From Desertivirga arenae (GTDB lineage Bacteria; Bacteroidota; Bacteroidia; Sphingobacteriales; Sphingobacteriaceae), in NCBI RefSeq assembly GCF_017355785.1, contig NZ_JAFEWE010000011.1, positions 144,523 through 208,522 on the forward strand: a DNA stretch of 64,000 nucleotides. The letters are read 5' to 3'. A model generated the notes under the pieces. That model worked only from the letters and a program-made list of their open reading frames with translations. It was not told where the DNA came from and did not search any database. Below, in pieces: positions 1 through 7,344 of the stretch. Position 1 is the first letter of the stretch; every line of letters begins with the position of its first letter. The position numbers and the translations under genes are program-made.

Positions 1-32
1 ATTAAGATTAATGAGTACTTTTTATTGGATTA

Positions 33-55
33 TTGAAAAAGGATTCCTTTTTCAA
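33..55. repeat. perfect 11-bp inverted repeat, 1-nt centre
   Basis: The arms TTGAAAAAGGA and TCCTTTTTCAA match perfectly around one T. It could be the terminator hairpin of a gene outside the window or a regulator site. There is no long U-tract beyond the natural T-run of the arm, so the role is open. Confidence 0.5.
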
Positions 56-89
56 ATGCGCGCATAACAAACATAGAAAAAGAAATGAA

Positions 90-111
90 CTTTTTAAAAA
101 AAATTAAAAAG
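90..111. promoter_or_regulatory. candidate ROK operator (palindrome)
   Basis: Architecture C-TTTTTAA-N6-TTAAAAA-G, the same as at 3851-3872 and 5499-5520. Eight-bp arms are perfectly inverted. Assignment to the ROK regulator is inferred from repetition and proximity. Confidence 0.4.
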
Positions 112-428
112 ATTTGGTCACCAAAGGCTTATTTTCTTGATCTTTTTTACAATAAAGCCGAAAATACCAGGCAACTCTCTATTAAAAACACCGAATTTTT
201 AAATATTAATAAAAATATGAGCATCTAAACGGCACATTATTAAATAAACAGCTCCATAAGTACCAAAATCAACAAGACAAGTGTAGCCCGTCCTGCTTAA
301 ATCAAAACAACTTCGACATTAACAGCACCGTCATGGCCATTAATTGACTAAAAAACAATAAAAATGCGGGTTCTCGCGGTCTATAATTCAATGCAATTTA
401 ATAAAATATCTTTAATATAAACAATATG

Positions 429-449
429 TTTTTTAAATATTTTAAAAAG
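429..449. promoter_or_regulatory. candidate ROK auto-operator (variant palindrome)
   Basis: TTTTTAAA and TTTAAAAA arms are separated by TAT, one base shorter in spacing than the other copies. It lies about 80 bp upstream of the ROK start, where an autoregulatory site would be expected. Confidence 0.4.
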
Positions 450-525
450 TATAAGATTTATACAAGCGGAACAGCAGAAAAATAGGATTTATACTTATTA
501 TTGTATTAGAACTTGCTTGACACGG

Positions 526-1737
526 ATGACCTTTTTTGAGGAATTAAACAACGACAATATTACGGGGGTAGCTTATAAGAATATTAATATTAAGAAAGCC
601 CTTCTTGCTTATTTTGCGAATTCCGGAAACTCTACGATTGCCGATCTCTGCAAGGAACTGGCTCTTAGTGCTCCCAAAGTGAACAATCTACTTAACGAGT
701 TAATTGCCGACGGATTAGTTAAAGATTATGGAAAGGTAGATTCTACCGGAGGAAGAAGACCGAACCTGTATGGATTATTACCAGAATCAGCTTTTTTTAT
801 AGGGGTTGATGTAAAGCAAAGTCACATCAATATCGGCATTTCTGACCTTCAGAAGAACATGGTAAAGCTGGTGGAACACCTCCCGTACCGCCTAAGCAAC
901 AACCAGGAATCCCTCGACGAATTATGTAAGCTTATTTCTACTTTTATAGAAGAGTTTAATGCTCCAAAAGACAAGATATTAGGTATAGGTATTAATCTCT
1001 CCGGACGAATCAATTATGCCACAGGATATAGCTATAGTTTTTTCCATTTTCACGAAGAACCTTTATCAAAAATTATAGAATCACAGCTTGGAATAAAAGT
1101 ATTTCTTGAAAACGATTCAAGAGCAATGGCTTATGGAGAATTTTCCTCAGGAGTGGTTAAAGACGAAAAAAACGTATTATTCCTTAACCTGGATTATGGT
1201 TTGGGAATGGGTATCATGCTTAATAGTCAGCTTTATTATGGCAAGTCGGGTTTTGCTGGTGAATTTGGACATATGCCTCTGTTTAAAAATGAAATTATTT
1301 GCCACTGCGGAAAAAAGGGATGCCTGGAGACGGAAGCATCAGGATGGGCTCTAAAAAGAATGTTTAAAGACAAGATTACGACAGGCTCGTCAAGCATTTT
1401 AGATCTGAAGGCTGAGAATATTGAGCTAGAGGATATTTTAGAAGCAGCCCAAAATGATGACACACTTGCTATTGAACTGATAGCACAAGTGGGAGAAAAC
1501 CTGGGCCGTGGGATTGCACTACTGATCAACATCTTCAATCCGGAACTTGTAATCTTAGGGGGAAGCCTCGCAGAAACAGGTGAATTTATACGGCTCCCCA
1601 TAAAAAGTGCTATTAACAAGTACTCCCTTAGTCTTGTAAATGCAGACACGCAGCTCAAAATTTCCACCTTAAAAGAGAAAGCTGGGGTAACAGGTGCATG
1701 CCTCCTGGTCAGGAACAGACTATTATCGCTTAGTTAG
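526..1737 (+). CDS. ROK family transcriptional regulator (NagC/XylR-like)
   Basis: Sugar-responsive DNA-binding protein of the ROK family. The first 75 residues or so form a winged helix-turn-helix (IADLCKELALSAPKVNNLL, then a GGRRP wing), followed by the ROK sugar-kinase fold. Visible ROK marks are the END motif near residue 195, a GYGLGMG loop and the zinc motif CHCGKKGCLE near residue 262. The ATP loop reads GVDVKQ rather than DxGxT, which fits a regulator rather than a kinase. Length (403 aa) is normal for NagC types. I chose the ATG at 526; a TTG at 517 adds three residues. It lies at the edge of the glycan locus, and palindromes upstream of it and of its neighbours are candidate binding sites. 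The effector is unknown, but an amino sugar or mannose derivative fits the context. Confidence 0.88.
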   Translation: MTFFEELNNDNITGVAYKNINIKKALLAYFANSGNSTIADLCKELALSAPKVNNLLNELIADGLVKDYGKVDSTGGRRPNLYGLLPESAFFIGVDVKQSHINIGISDLQKNMVKLVEHLPYRLSNNQESLDELCKLISTFIEEFNAPKDKILGIGINLSGRINYATGYSYSFFHFHEEPLSKIIESQLGIKVFLENDSRAMAYGEFSSGVVKDEKNVLFLNLDYGLGMGIMLNSQLYYGKSGFAGEFGHMPLFKNEIICHCGKKGCLETEASGWALKRMFKDKITTGSSSILDLKAENIELEDILEAAQNDDTLAIELIAQVGENLGRGIALLINIFNPELVILGGSLAETGEFIRLPIKSAINKYSLSLVNADTQLKISTLKEKAGVTGACLLVRNRLLSLS

Positions 1738-2532
1738 ACCGGTAACCGCAAGGCGATTGAAGAATTCAAAATGAGCCAAAATAGAGTGCGACCAATATGA
1801 GCCGGTATGAGCTCCGGGCTGGGCAAGATAAGTAGCCTTTATTTTAAGCTCATCACACTTTTCGCGAAACTTACGACTGGTGATGTAGAGATAATCCTCT
1901 GTACCCGAATCAAAGATTATCTGTTTACCCAGTCCGGCAATTTTCGGCAAGAGATTCACCACCGAGCAACTGTCAAAAGCCTTATTATCATCTGAATACT
2001 GACCCAATATTGCAGCAAGGGTCGTTTTCTTAAAACCTGAGTATCTAAGGTTTAAAACCCCGGAGGTACTACCTGCACTCATAAAAATCTGAGGGTGGCG
2101 CAAAAACAGCCACATAGCACCGTGACCACCCATACTTGCACCGGTAATAAATTGCCTTTGCGGATCTATTAAGTAACGCTTCTGAATATAAGGTAAGAAC
2201 TCCGCTATGAAAAAAGACTCGTATTGCAGACTATCTTTATTTAGCGAATTCATATACCAGCTTTTCTTCAAGCCATCAGGACAAACAATAATGAAACTAT
2301 ACTTATTGCTCAAGGCCTGAAGATCTACAAGCTTGCTCCAGGACTTATAGTTAGCCGAATGACCATGCAGTAGATAGACAACGGGATATGACCTATCTTT
2401 TTTGTAATTCTCTGGTTTGTATACCAGGATCGAATCCTGAGTTCGAAGATACTTTGAGTCCAGCACGAGCTTATCCTGCGCAAATATCGATATCGGAAAA
2501 CACAGGAATAATAATAAAAACAGCGGTTTCAT
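1723..2532 (-). CDS. secreted esterase, PF00756 alpha/beta-hydrolase
   Basis: Exported serine esterase of the esterase D / feruloyl-esterase-like family. A signal peptide ending near residue 19 (SIFAQ) precedes the fold. LLHGHSANYKSW carries the oxyanion region, the nucleophile is Ser133 in GASMGG, and the acid and base are probably in DSGTEDY and GAHTGSYW. In this locus it may remove acyl groups from the glycan before glycosidase attack; this is inference. Its 3' end overlaps the 3' end of the ROK gene by 15 bp in tail-to-tail orientation, with no terminator visible between them. The ATG with the signal peptide directly behind it fixes the start. Confidence 0.8.
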   Translation of the reverse strand: MKPLFLLLFLCFPISIFAQDKLVLDSKYLRTQDSILVYKPENYKKDRSYPVVYLLHGHSANYKSWSKLVDLQALSNKYSFIIVCPDGLKKSWYMNSLNKDSLQYESFFIAEFLPYIQKRYLIDPQRQFITGASMGGHGAMWLFLRHPQIFMSAGSTSGVLNLRYSGFKKTTLAAILGQYSDDNKAFDSCSVVNLLPKIAGLGKQIIFDSGTEDYLYITSRKFREKCDELKIKATYLAQPGAHTGSYWSHSILAHFEFFNRLAVTGLTKR

Positions 2533-2584
2533 TTTCCCTGAAAAAAGGTTAATATTTTCTTAACAACGCCAACAATAACATTAA

Positions 2585-3784
2585 TTATTTCAAATCCACG
2601 GGAATAAAGATCAAAGGTGTTGGCAAGCAAGAGGCTCCCGGGGGAGAATACGTCAGGTTGATGGTTTGCTCTTCACCATTAGGCGCAGGAGGAAATACCT
2701 GAATTACTATTGCCTCTGGAGCTCCACGAGTGGTGAGCTTATCGGAAGGCAGCTTTACAATCCCCTTCTCAAACTTACCCTTATCCACCAGCATAGTCAT
2801 GGCCATTCCATTACACCATTTATTATCAGCCGAACGCGAGTTCCAGCTTACCAAAGCCAAACCTTTGCCATCAGAACTTTTCCACTTCATATTAATATTA
2901 TACATTACTCCGTAATTTCCAGCAAGCTTTGCCTGTTGGCCACGACTACTTTCCTTGCCTAAAACCCATGGATCTATTTTACCGTCAGCCAACATGATCT
3001 GAGCTACACCATTTTTTGTGTCGACCACTCCATCCGTTATTATGTCATAATTACTAACACCAAATACTCCACGCCCTGCTCCGCTATGCCCTTTTGGAGG
3101 AAGAATATTCTTAATCCGCTTTAGCGCCTCAGAACCTTTCTCTTTGGGAGAGGTTTGAATAATACTTATCTCTGCCGGCTGATCAATCACGAACTCATAA
3201 AAGCCGTGGACCAATTCATCATACTTTACTACATTCTTCTCCAGCTGCTCGTCAACAGGGATGGCTTCTCCCGGCTTTATTGTCCTTACCCTTTCTTCTC
3301 CATTTGAAGCGAAATAATCTGCAAGACCCTGTTTACCGATTTGAAAATAATTTGAACTTGGCTTCTGCGAAGAGTACTTGAGCATTCGCATGTTGAGTTT
3401 TGAAGATCCCAGATTTTTTATTACCGCAGTAATCTTCCTTTCAATTTTTTGAGGATCTTTTACTCCGTTTACGTTATATACATATAAACGCACAGCACCT
3501 GGCTGAACTTTTTCCTGCAATGATATCCCTTCAGGCTCCCTTATATACTCAGGATCATCGGATATTATATATTGAGGACCAGGCAAAACAACTTTTTGAT
3601 AATTTATCAGAGGAAACTTTTCAGTAAGAAAACCATCAAGAGATATAATGCTTCCCTGCTTAGCATTCATGATTTTCTGGTTCTGTTCTGCGGTGATCGT
3701 CTGCGAATAACCAAAAGCAGATACCAGTAAAGAAAAAGCAAGAACAGACCCTTTAGCAAGCGTTGAAATTGAAGTAGAGATCAT
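2585..3784 (-). CDS. uncharacterised secreted protein (399 aa)
   Basis: I do not recognise a family. The ATG at 3784 gives a clear signal peptide (hydrophobic SVLAFSLLVSAFGYSQ). A longer reading up to 3919 would overlap GH20 and lacks a sensible N terminus. The mature part has a proline-rich middle (about residues 90-220: YVYNVNGVKDPQ, IKPGEAIPVDEQL) and a C-terminal part with MKWKSSDGKGLALVSWNSRS, suggestive of beta-structure. It ends in a proline-rich tail with one Cys near the end. No catalytic motif or lipobox is evident. It sits in the exo-glycosidase block, with a candidate ROK operator 67 bp upstream, so it is probably co-regulated. It may be a glycan-binding or accessory protein. Confidence 0.75.
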   Translation of the reverse strand: MISTSISTLAKGSVLAFSLLVSAFGYSQTITAEQNQKIMNAKQGSIISLDGFLTEKFPLINYQKVVLPGPQYIISDDPEYIREPEGISLQEKVQPGAVRLYVYNVNGVKDPQKIERKITAVIKNLGSSKLNMRMLKYSSQKPSSNYFQIGKQGLADYFASNGEERVRTIKPGEAIPVDEQLEKNVVKYDELVHGFYEFVIDQPAEISIIQTSPKEKGSEALKRIKNILPPKGHSGAGRGVFGVSNYDIITDGVVDTKNGVAQIMLADGKIDPWVLGKESSRGQQAKLAGNYGVMYNINMKWKSSDGKGLALVSWNSRSADNKWCNGMAMTMLVDKGKFEKGIVKLPSDKLTTRGAPEAIVIQVFPPAPNGEEQTINLTYSPPGASCLPTPLIFIPVDLK

Positions 3785-3850
3785 AATGAATGTGTGTTTG
3801 TATACCAGCTTGATGGTAAATATAAGAATAAAATTAACAAGACATATATA

Positions 3851-3872
3851 CTTTTTAAATATTTTTAAAAAG
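3851..3872. promoter_or_regulatory. candidate ROK operator upstream of unknown secreted protein
   Basis: CTTTTTAAA and TTTAAAAAG form perfect 9-bp arms with a 4-bp centre. The site lies 67 bp upstream of the start at 3784 and just past the GH20 stop codon. Its layout matches the copies at 90-111 and 5499-5520. Confidence 0.45.
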
Positions 3873-3882
3873 AAAAAGAGGA

Positions 3883-5454
3883 CTACTCTTTCAGATATTT
3901 TATGCCGGCATTTTTCCAATGCAGATAGAACCAGGAAAGCCTATCCCGAAATCCTTCATATGTTTTGTTTTCTTTCTGTGTCCATCCAACTTCTGCATAA
4001 GCTGCAAGTTTGGGAAACACCCTGCCATGCAGATCATTCACCAGGGGGATCCATTCGCTCCACATATGACAGGCAGAACCTAGAAACTTCTGCCTCTCTT
4101 CCAAAGGCAATCCTTGGGGGACGGGTTCAAAGCCATAAGCATCCTTCAGCTTAACTTTTTCAATGTCCATATAAGTTTTATAGTTGATGGAATTCACTAT
4201 TTCATATCCGTTTTGGGCGGCCTTCTTCATCAGCTTTACATCCCCTTTCCAAAAATCGATAATAGTATTTGGAGCGAGATTACCACTGACTTTTAAATCG
4301 CCATTTGCTATCTCGTCGTGGATCTTATCCCCGAGGATCTCATTCCAGCCCATCATTCTTCTTCCCTTTGATTCGAGATAACGCGAAACCGTATTCATAT
4401 ACCAAAGTTGCAGGTCGGCAGAAGAAGATAATCCCTTTTCCTTAATAAACGCTTGCACCTCATCCGACTGGTCCCAGTGTTTGTATAGCACTTCATCACC
4501 GCCTACATGGATCACCTGTGAAGGAAATAGTTGAATAACCTCATCCAACACATCCTCTACGAAGCCTCTTACACGTGGATCGGAGACTTTCAGCACATTT
4601 GGTTGGTTGGCAAACGAAAAAGGTACGGTGATTGGAACCGAAGCGCTTCCCAACCAGGGATATGCAGCTATTGCGGCGCTGGTATGTCCTGGTATATCAA
4701 TTTCGGGGATTACAGTAATATGCCTTTCCGCGGCATACCGGATAATCTCTGCTACATCCTTCTGACTATAGAAACCACTATGAGGTTTTCCGTCATAGAA
4801 ACCTCTGATGCCATTTACTTTGATCTCAGAGGAATCTCTCTTACCTCCAACTTTGGTAAGTAGAGGATACTTTTTGATTTCTAATCGCCAGCCTGTATTA
4901 TCGGTTAAGTGCCAATGAAAAATGTTCATTTTCAAAAGCGCCATCTCGTCTAATAACTGCTTGACTACCTGCTTCCCTTTAAAATACCTTGCCTCGTCAA
5001 ACATGAACTCTCGCCATGCAAAGCGAGGGTGATCAACAATAGAAAGGTAGGGAATTGTAATTCTTCCCTGTGGTTCTAGCCTTATGATCTGCTTTAATGT
5101 TTGAATGCCATAAAAAACTCCTGCAGCACCTCCTCCTTTGATAGTAACCCCTTTTGAGTCTACCGTTATACTATATCCCTCCTTATTTCTTCTGGCTATT
5201 ATAGGATCAATTGAAAGACGAACAGGAAATTTCCTACTGTACTTGTTCTTTTTTAATGAATTAAAGCAGGTTTTAACTAGTTGCCGCTCCCTTACTAAAC
5301 TCCCTGAAGCATGAACCTCTGGCCGGAAATTAAGTGTAAGATCCCCGTTTAAAGAAACGACCTTAACTGGTGCAGGAATAAGCCCGGGGGCTTGGGCATA
5401 CGAATTCCAAATAGAAAAAATTAGAAAACCAAGTAGTGTACTTTTAAAAACCAT
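3883..5454 (-). CDS. GH20 beta-N-acetylhexosaminidase, secreted
   Basis: Removes terminal beta-linked GlcNAc or GalNAc by substrate-assisted catalysis. The ATG at 5454 gives a signal peptide (GFLIFSIWNSYAQ). An N-terminal GH20b-like alpha/beta domain covers about residues 20-140, then the barrel starts at FAWREFMFDEARYF. FHWHLTDNTGWR and the catalytic Asp-Glu pair in HVGGDE (near residue 318) are intact, as is the late MMGWNEI segment. At 523 aa the length is typical. The longer reading to 5496 runs into a large palindrome and is unlikely. It is separated from GH43 by about 108 bp that holds that palindrome, so it probably has its own regulated promoter. Confidence 0.92.
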   Translation of the reverse strand: MVFKSTLLGFLIFSIWNSYAQAPGLIPAPVKVVSLNGDLTLNFRPEVHASGSLVRERQLVKTCFNSLKKNKYSRKFPVRLSIDPIIARRNKEGYSITVDSKGVTIKGGGAAGVFYGIQTLKQIIRLEPQGRITIPYLSIVDHPRFAWREFMFDEARYFKGKQVVKQLLDEMALLKMNIFHWHLTDNTGWRLEIKKYPLLTKVGGKRDSSEIKVNGIRGFYDGKPHSGFYSQKDVAEIIRYAAERHITVIPEIDIPGHTSAAIAAYPWLGSASVPITVPFSFANQPNVLKVSDPRVRGFVEDVLDEVIQLFPSQVIHVGGDEVLYKHWDQSDEVQAFIKEKGLSSSADLQLWYMNTVSRYLESKGRRMMGWNEILGDKIHDEIANGDLKVSGNLAPNTIIDFWKGDVKLMKKAAQNGYEIVNSINYKTYMDIEKVKLKDAYGFEPVPQGLPLEERQKFLGSACHMWSEWIPLVNDLHGRVFPKLAAYAEVGWTQKENKTYEGFRDRLSWFYLHWKNAGIKYLKE

Positions 5455-5488
5455 TGCCGAGAGTTGATCATTATACGATTTCAATAAA

Positions 5489-5530
5489 AGTAACAATAGT
5501 TTTTAAAAATTATTAAAAACTATTGTTACT
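5489..5530. promoter_or_regulatory. perfect 18-bp-arm palindrome between GH43 and GH20
   Basis: Arms 5489-5506 and 5513-5530 are perfect inverted copies around the 6-bp centre AAATTA. The inner part (5499-5520) is the TTTTTAA-N6-TTAAAAA element seen elsewhere in the locus. It lies 35 bp upstream of the GH20 start and 33 bp below the GH43 stop. The AT-rich stem without a U-tract argues for an operator over a terminator, though both roles are possible. Confidence 0.55.
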
Positions 5531-5562
5531 AATACAACTACAACTCTTCCGCGAATAAAGTA

Positions 5563-6603
5563 TTATGGTCTATTTTTCTTAAGTGCCATGTCATTATCGT
5601 CAAGGTCCTGTCCAAAATCAGGCATCCCGTCTTTTGTCCATCTTAACACTCTTGCACGGGTATGCCGGTTAGGATCGTAAAGCGACTCACCCTTTATCTC
5701 TTTATAGTCTCGGGCGTGATAGATCATGATGTCTGTCTTACCATCTTCTGATACTGTAAAACTATTGTGTCCGGGACCAAAGCGTTTAAATTTCTCGTTA
5801 GTAAAGAATACAGGCTCTGGTAGTTTGTGCCAGGATTTCGGATCAAGAAGATCAGCGGATTCATCTGCCCACAGAAGTCCAAGGCAGTAATTAGCGTCAG
5901 TAGCACTTGCAGAAAAGGTCATGAACACTTTTCCATTCCGGACAATGACAGCAGGCCCTTCATTCACACGGTACTTTTTCGTCTCCCATGCATATTCAGG
6001 TTCTGATATTACCACCTGCTTATCATCCAGGGTGGTAGGACTTGTCATTTTGGCTATATATAAACCAGTGTTACTTACTGTGGTTGAGGCCCTGTCGACC
6101 CATACCATGTATCTCTGACCTTTGTGCACGAAGGTGGTTTCATCCAGAGTGAATTCATTCCTTTTACTTACTATCTGCCCTTCTTCCTTCCACTCGCCTT
6201 TGAGAGGATCTTTTGAGGAATTAGACAAAGCGTATTTCCTGATCTCCCACTTATTTTCTGCAGAACCAGCAGCAAAATATATGTACCATTTCCCTTCAAT
6301 AAAATGAAGCTCGGGTGCCCAAATGTGGTTACCCATTATGCCCTTATCATGCTTACGCCATACAACTACGGCCGGCGCATTCTTGATACCGTTAATGGTC
6401 TTTGATGCTCTCAATTCTATCCTGTCATATTCGGGAACAGTGGCTATGAAGTAATATATCCCTTCTGATTTAGTAACAAAAGGATCTGCACGCTGCAGGG
6501 CTATCGGGTTGTCAAACTGGTTCTTCTTCAGTTTTTGCCCCTTCGCCGTCAATAAATTTAGCGCAAAGATTACTATAAAAGTGACTCCTAAAAATTTAAA
6601 CAT
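5563..6603 (-). CDS. GH43 family glycosidase, secreted (arabinosidase/xylosidase type)
   Basis: Five-bladed beta-propeller glycosidase. A signal peptide (FIVIFALNLLTAKG) leads into NPIALQRADPF, whose Asp is the expected general base. HIWAPELHF and LDETTF follow, and NEGPAVIVRNGK holds the expected general-acid Glu. The 346-aa length means one catalytic domain with no carbohydrate-binding module. Family members act on alpha-L-arabinofuranosides or beta-xylosides, and the sequence alone does not decide which. The gene has its own spacing on both sides and faces the exo-enzyme block of the locus. Confidence 0.87.
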   Translation of the reverse strand: MFKFLGVTFIVIFALNLLTAKGQKLKKNQFDNPIALQRADPFVTKSEGIYYFIATVPEYDRIELRASKTINGIKNAPAVVVWRKHDKGIMGNHIWAPELHFIEGKWYIYFAAGSAENKWEIRKYALSNSSKDPLKGEWKEEGQIVSKRNEFTLDETTFVHKGQRYMVWVDRASTTVSNTGLYIAKMTSPTTLDDKQVVISEPEYAWETKKYRVNEGPAVIVRNGKVFMTFSASATDANYCLGLLWADESADLLDPKSWHKLPEPVFFTNEKFKRFGPGHNSFTVSEDGKTDIMIYHARDYKEIKGESLYDPNRHTRARVLRWTKDGMPDFGQDLDDNDMALKKNRP

Positions 6604-6745
6604 AGCTATTTCTTTAAAGCTTGGTTAGTAGAAACGATGTTACGAATATAAGACTAAGTTTTTTACTGATGCTTATTGCATCGCATGTTGCAGAAGCTGA
6701 TTGATGTGAGAATAATTAGACTCTGATGAAATTAGGTGCAGCTTT

Positions 6746-6783
6746 GAAAAAAGCGATCCTCCTGGGAGGAGGATAGCTTTTTA
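6746..6783 (-). terminator. rho-independent terminator of the mannose operon
   Basis: Stem ATCCTCCT/AGGAGGAT with a GGG loop, extended past a G-A mismatch by AAAAAGC/GCTTTTT. Read on the minus strand the hairpin is followed by a U-run. It lies 34 bp beyond the last stop of the operon that begins at 13380. Confidence 0.8.
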
Positions 6784-6816
6784 TATAACCAATTTAGAGA
6801 AGGACAAGTTTTATAC

Positions 6817-7318
6817 CTATTGCTTTTGCCCGATAAAACTAAGACGTGCATACAGTTCCGCGATACAGGCCTCGTCCAATAGCCATTTTGGCTTCCTGAG
6901 TTCCTCCTTGGCAGGTAGCCAACTGTGGGTAATAAAGCCGTACTTATCCTTTGAGTTATCCCAGGCATAGTTCAAGTCTTTCTCAATCGCTTTGATGTAT
7001 TTATCGTTACCATCTATTCTGTACAGCGCCTCATATCCCCTAAAAAGGACCGTTACAAACCAGGGAAGGTCAATGTGAAGATTAAGGGTTTGATTTTTAT
7101 TGACAGCTGAATAATATCTAGTAATTAGGTGTATCACCACCTCCGGAAGGAAAGTTTTCAGCAAATAAATTATGAGCAGGCACCCTGTAATGGTGCCATA
7201 CTTTTCTATACATCTCTTCTGCCCGCCTTAGATATTCCTGTCTTCTGATTTTAGCTGGCTGCGCAAAAACAGGCGCAGAAAGCAAGTTCAGAGAAAGGAG
7301 GATTGCTGAAATTTTCAT
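6817..7318 (-). pseudogene. GH76 alpha-1,6-mannanase remnant (internally deleted, frameshifted)
   Basis: Two overlapping frames make one broken gene. 7318-7118 encodes a signal peptide and the N-terminal start (EEMYRKVWHHYRVPAHNLF), then stops after about 66 residues. In another frame 7164-6817 encodes the C terminus, including LPWFVTVLFRGYEALYRIDG and KWLLDEACIAELYARL, which is the typical end of Bacteroidota GH76 endo-mannanases. An intact enzyme has roughly 350-400 residues, so about 200 residues are missing, including the region with the catalytic Asp pair. The break is near 7120-7150. It is the last gene of the mannose operon, directly before the terminator. Family assignment is from memory of the conserved C-terminal pattern. 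A real short protein is unlikely. Confidence 0.7.
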
Positions 7319-7344
7319 AATGGATAATCAGATAACGCTATCAG

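Larger units (their letters stand above)
1..516. other. AT-rich non-coding region upstream of ROK gene
   Basis: I find no convincing gene here. The stretch is very AT-rich. It holds a perfect 11-bp inverted repeat at 33-55, a 22-bp TTTTTAA-N6-TTAAAAA palindrome at 90-111 and a variant of it at 429-449. It probably carries the promoter and operators of the ROK regulator, and perhaps those of a gene beyond the left edge. Confidence 0.6.

Noticed and set aside
3785..3919. Longer start of the unknown secreted protein
   Set aside because: It would overlap the GH20 gene and an operator-like palindrome and would bury the signal peptide.
6732..6968. 78-aa minus-strand frame over the GH76 remnant
   Set aside because: It runs through the terminator and is a different frame of the GH76-like C-terminal fragment.
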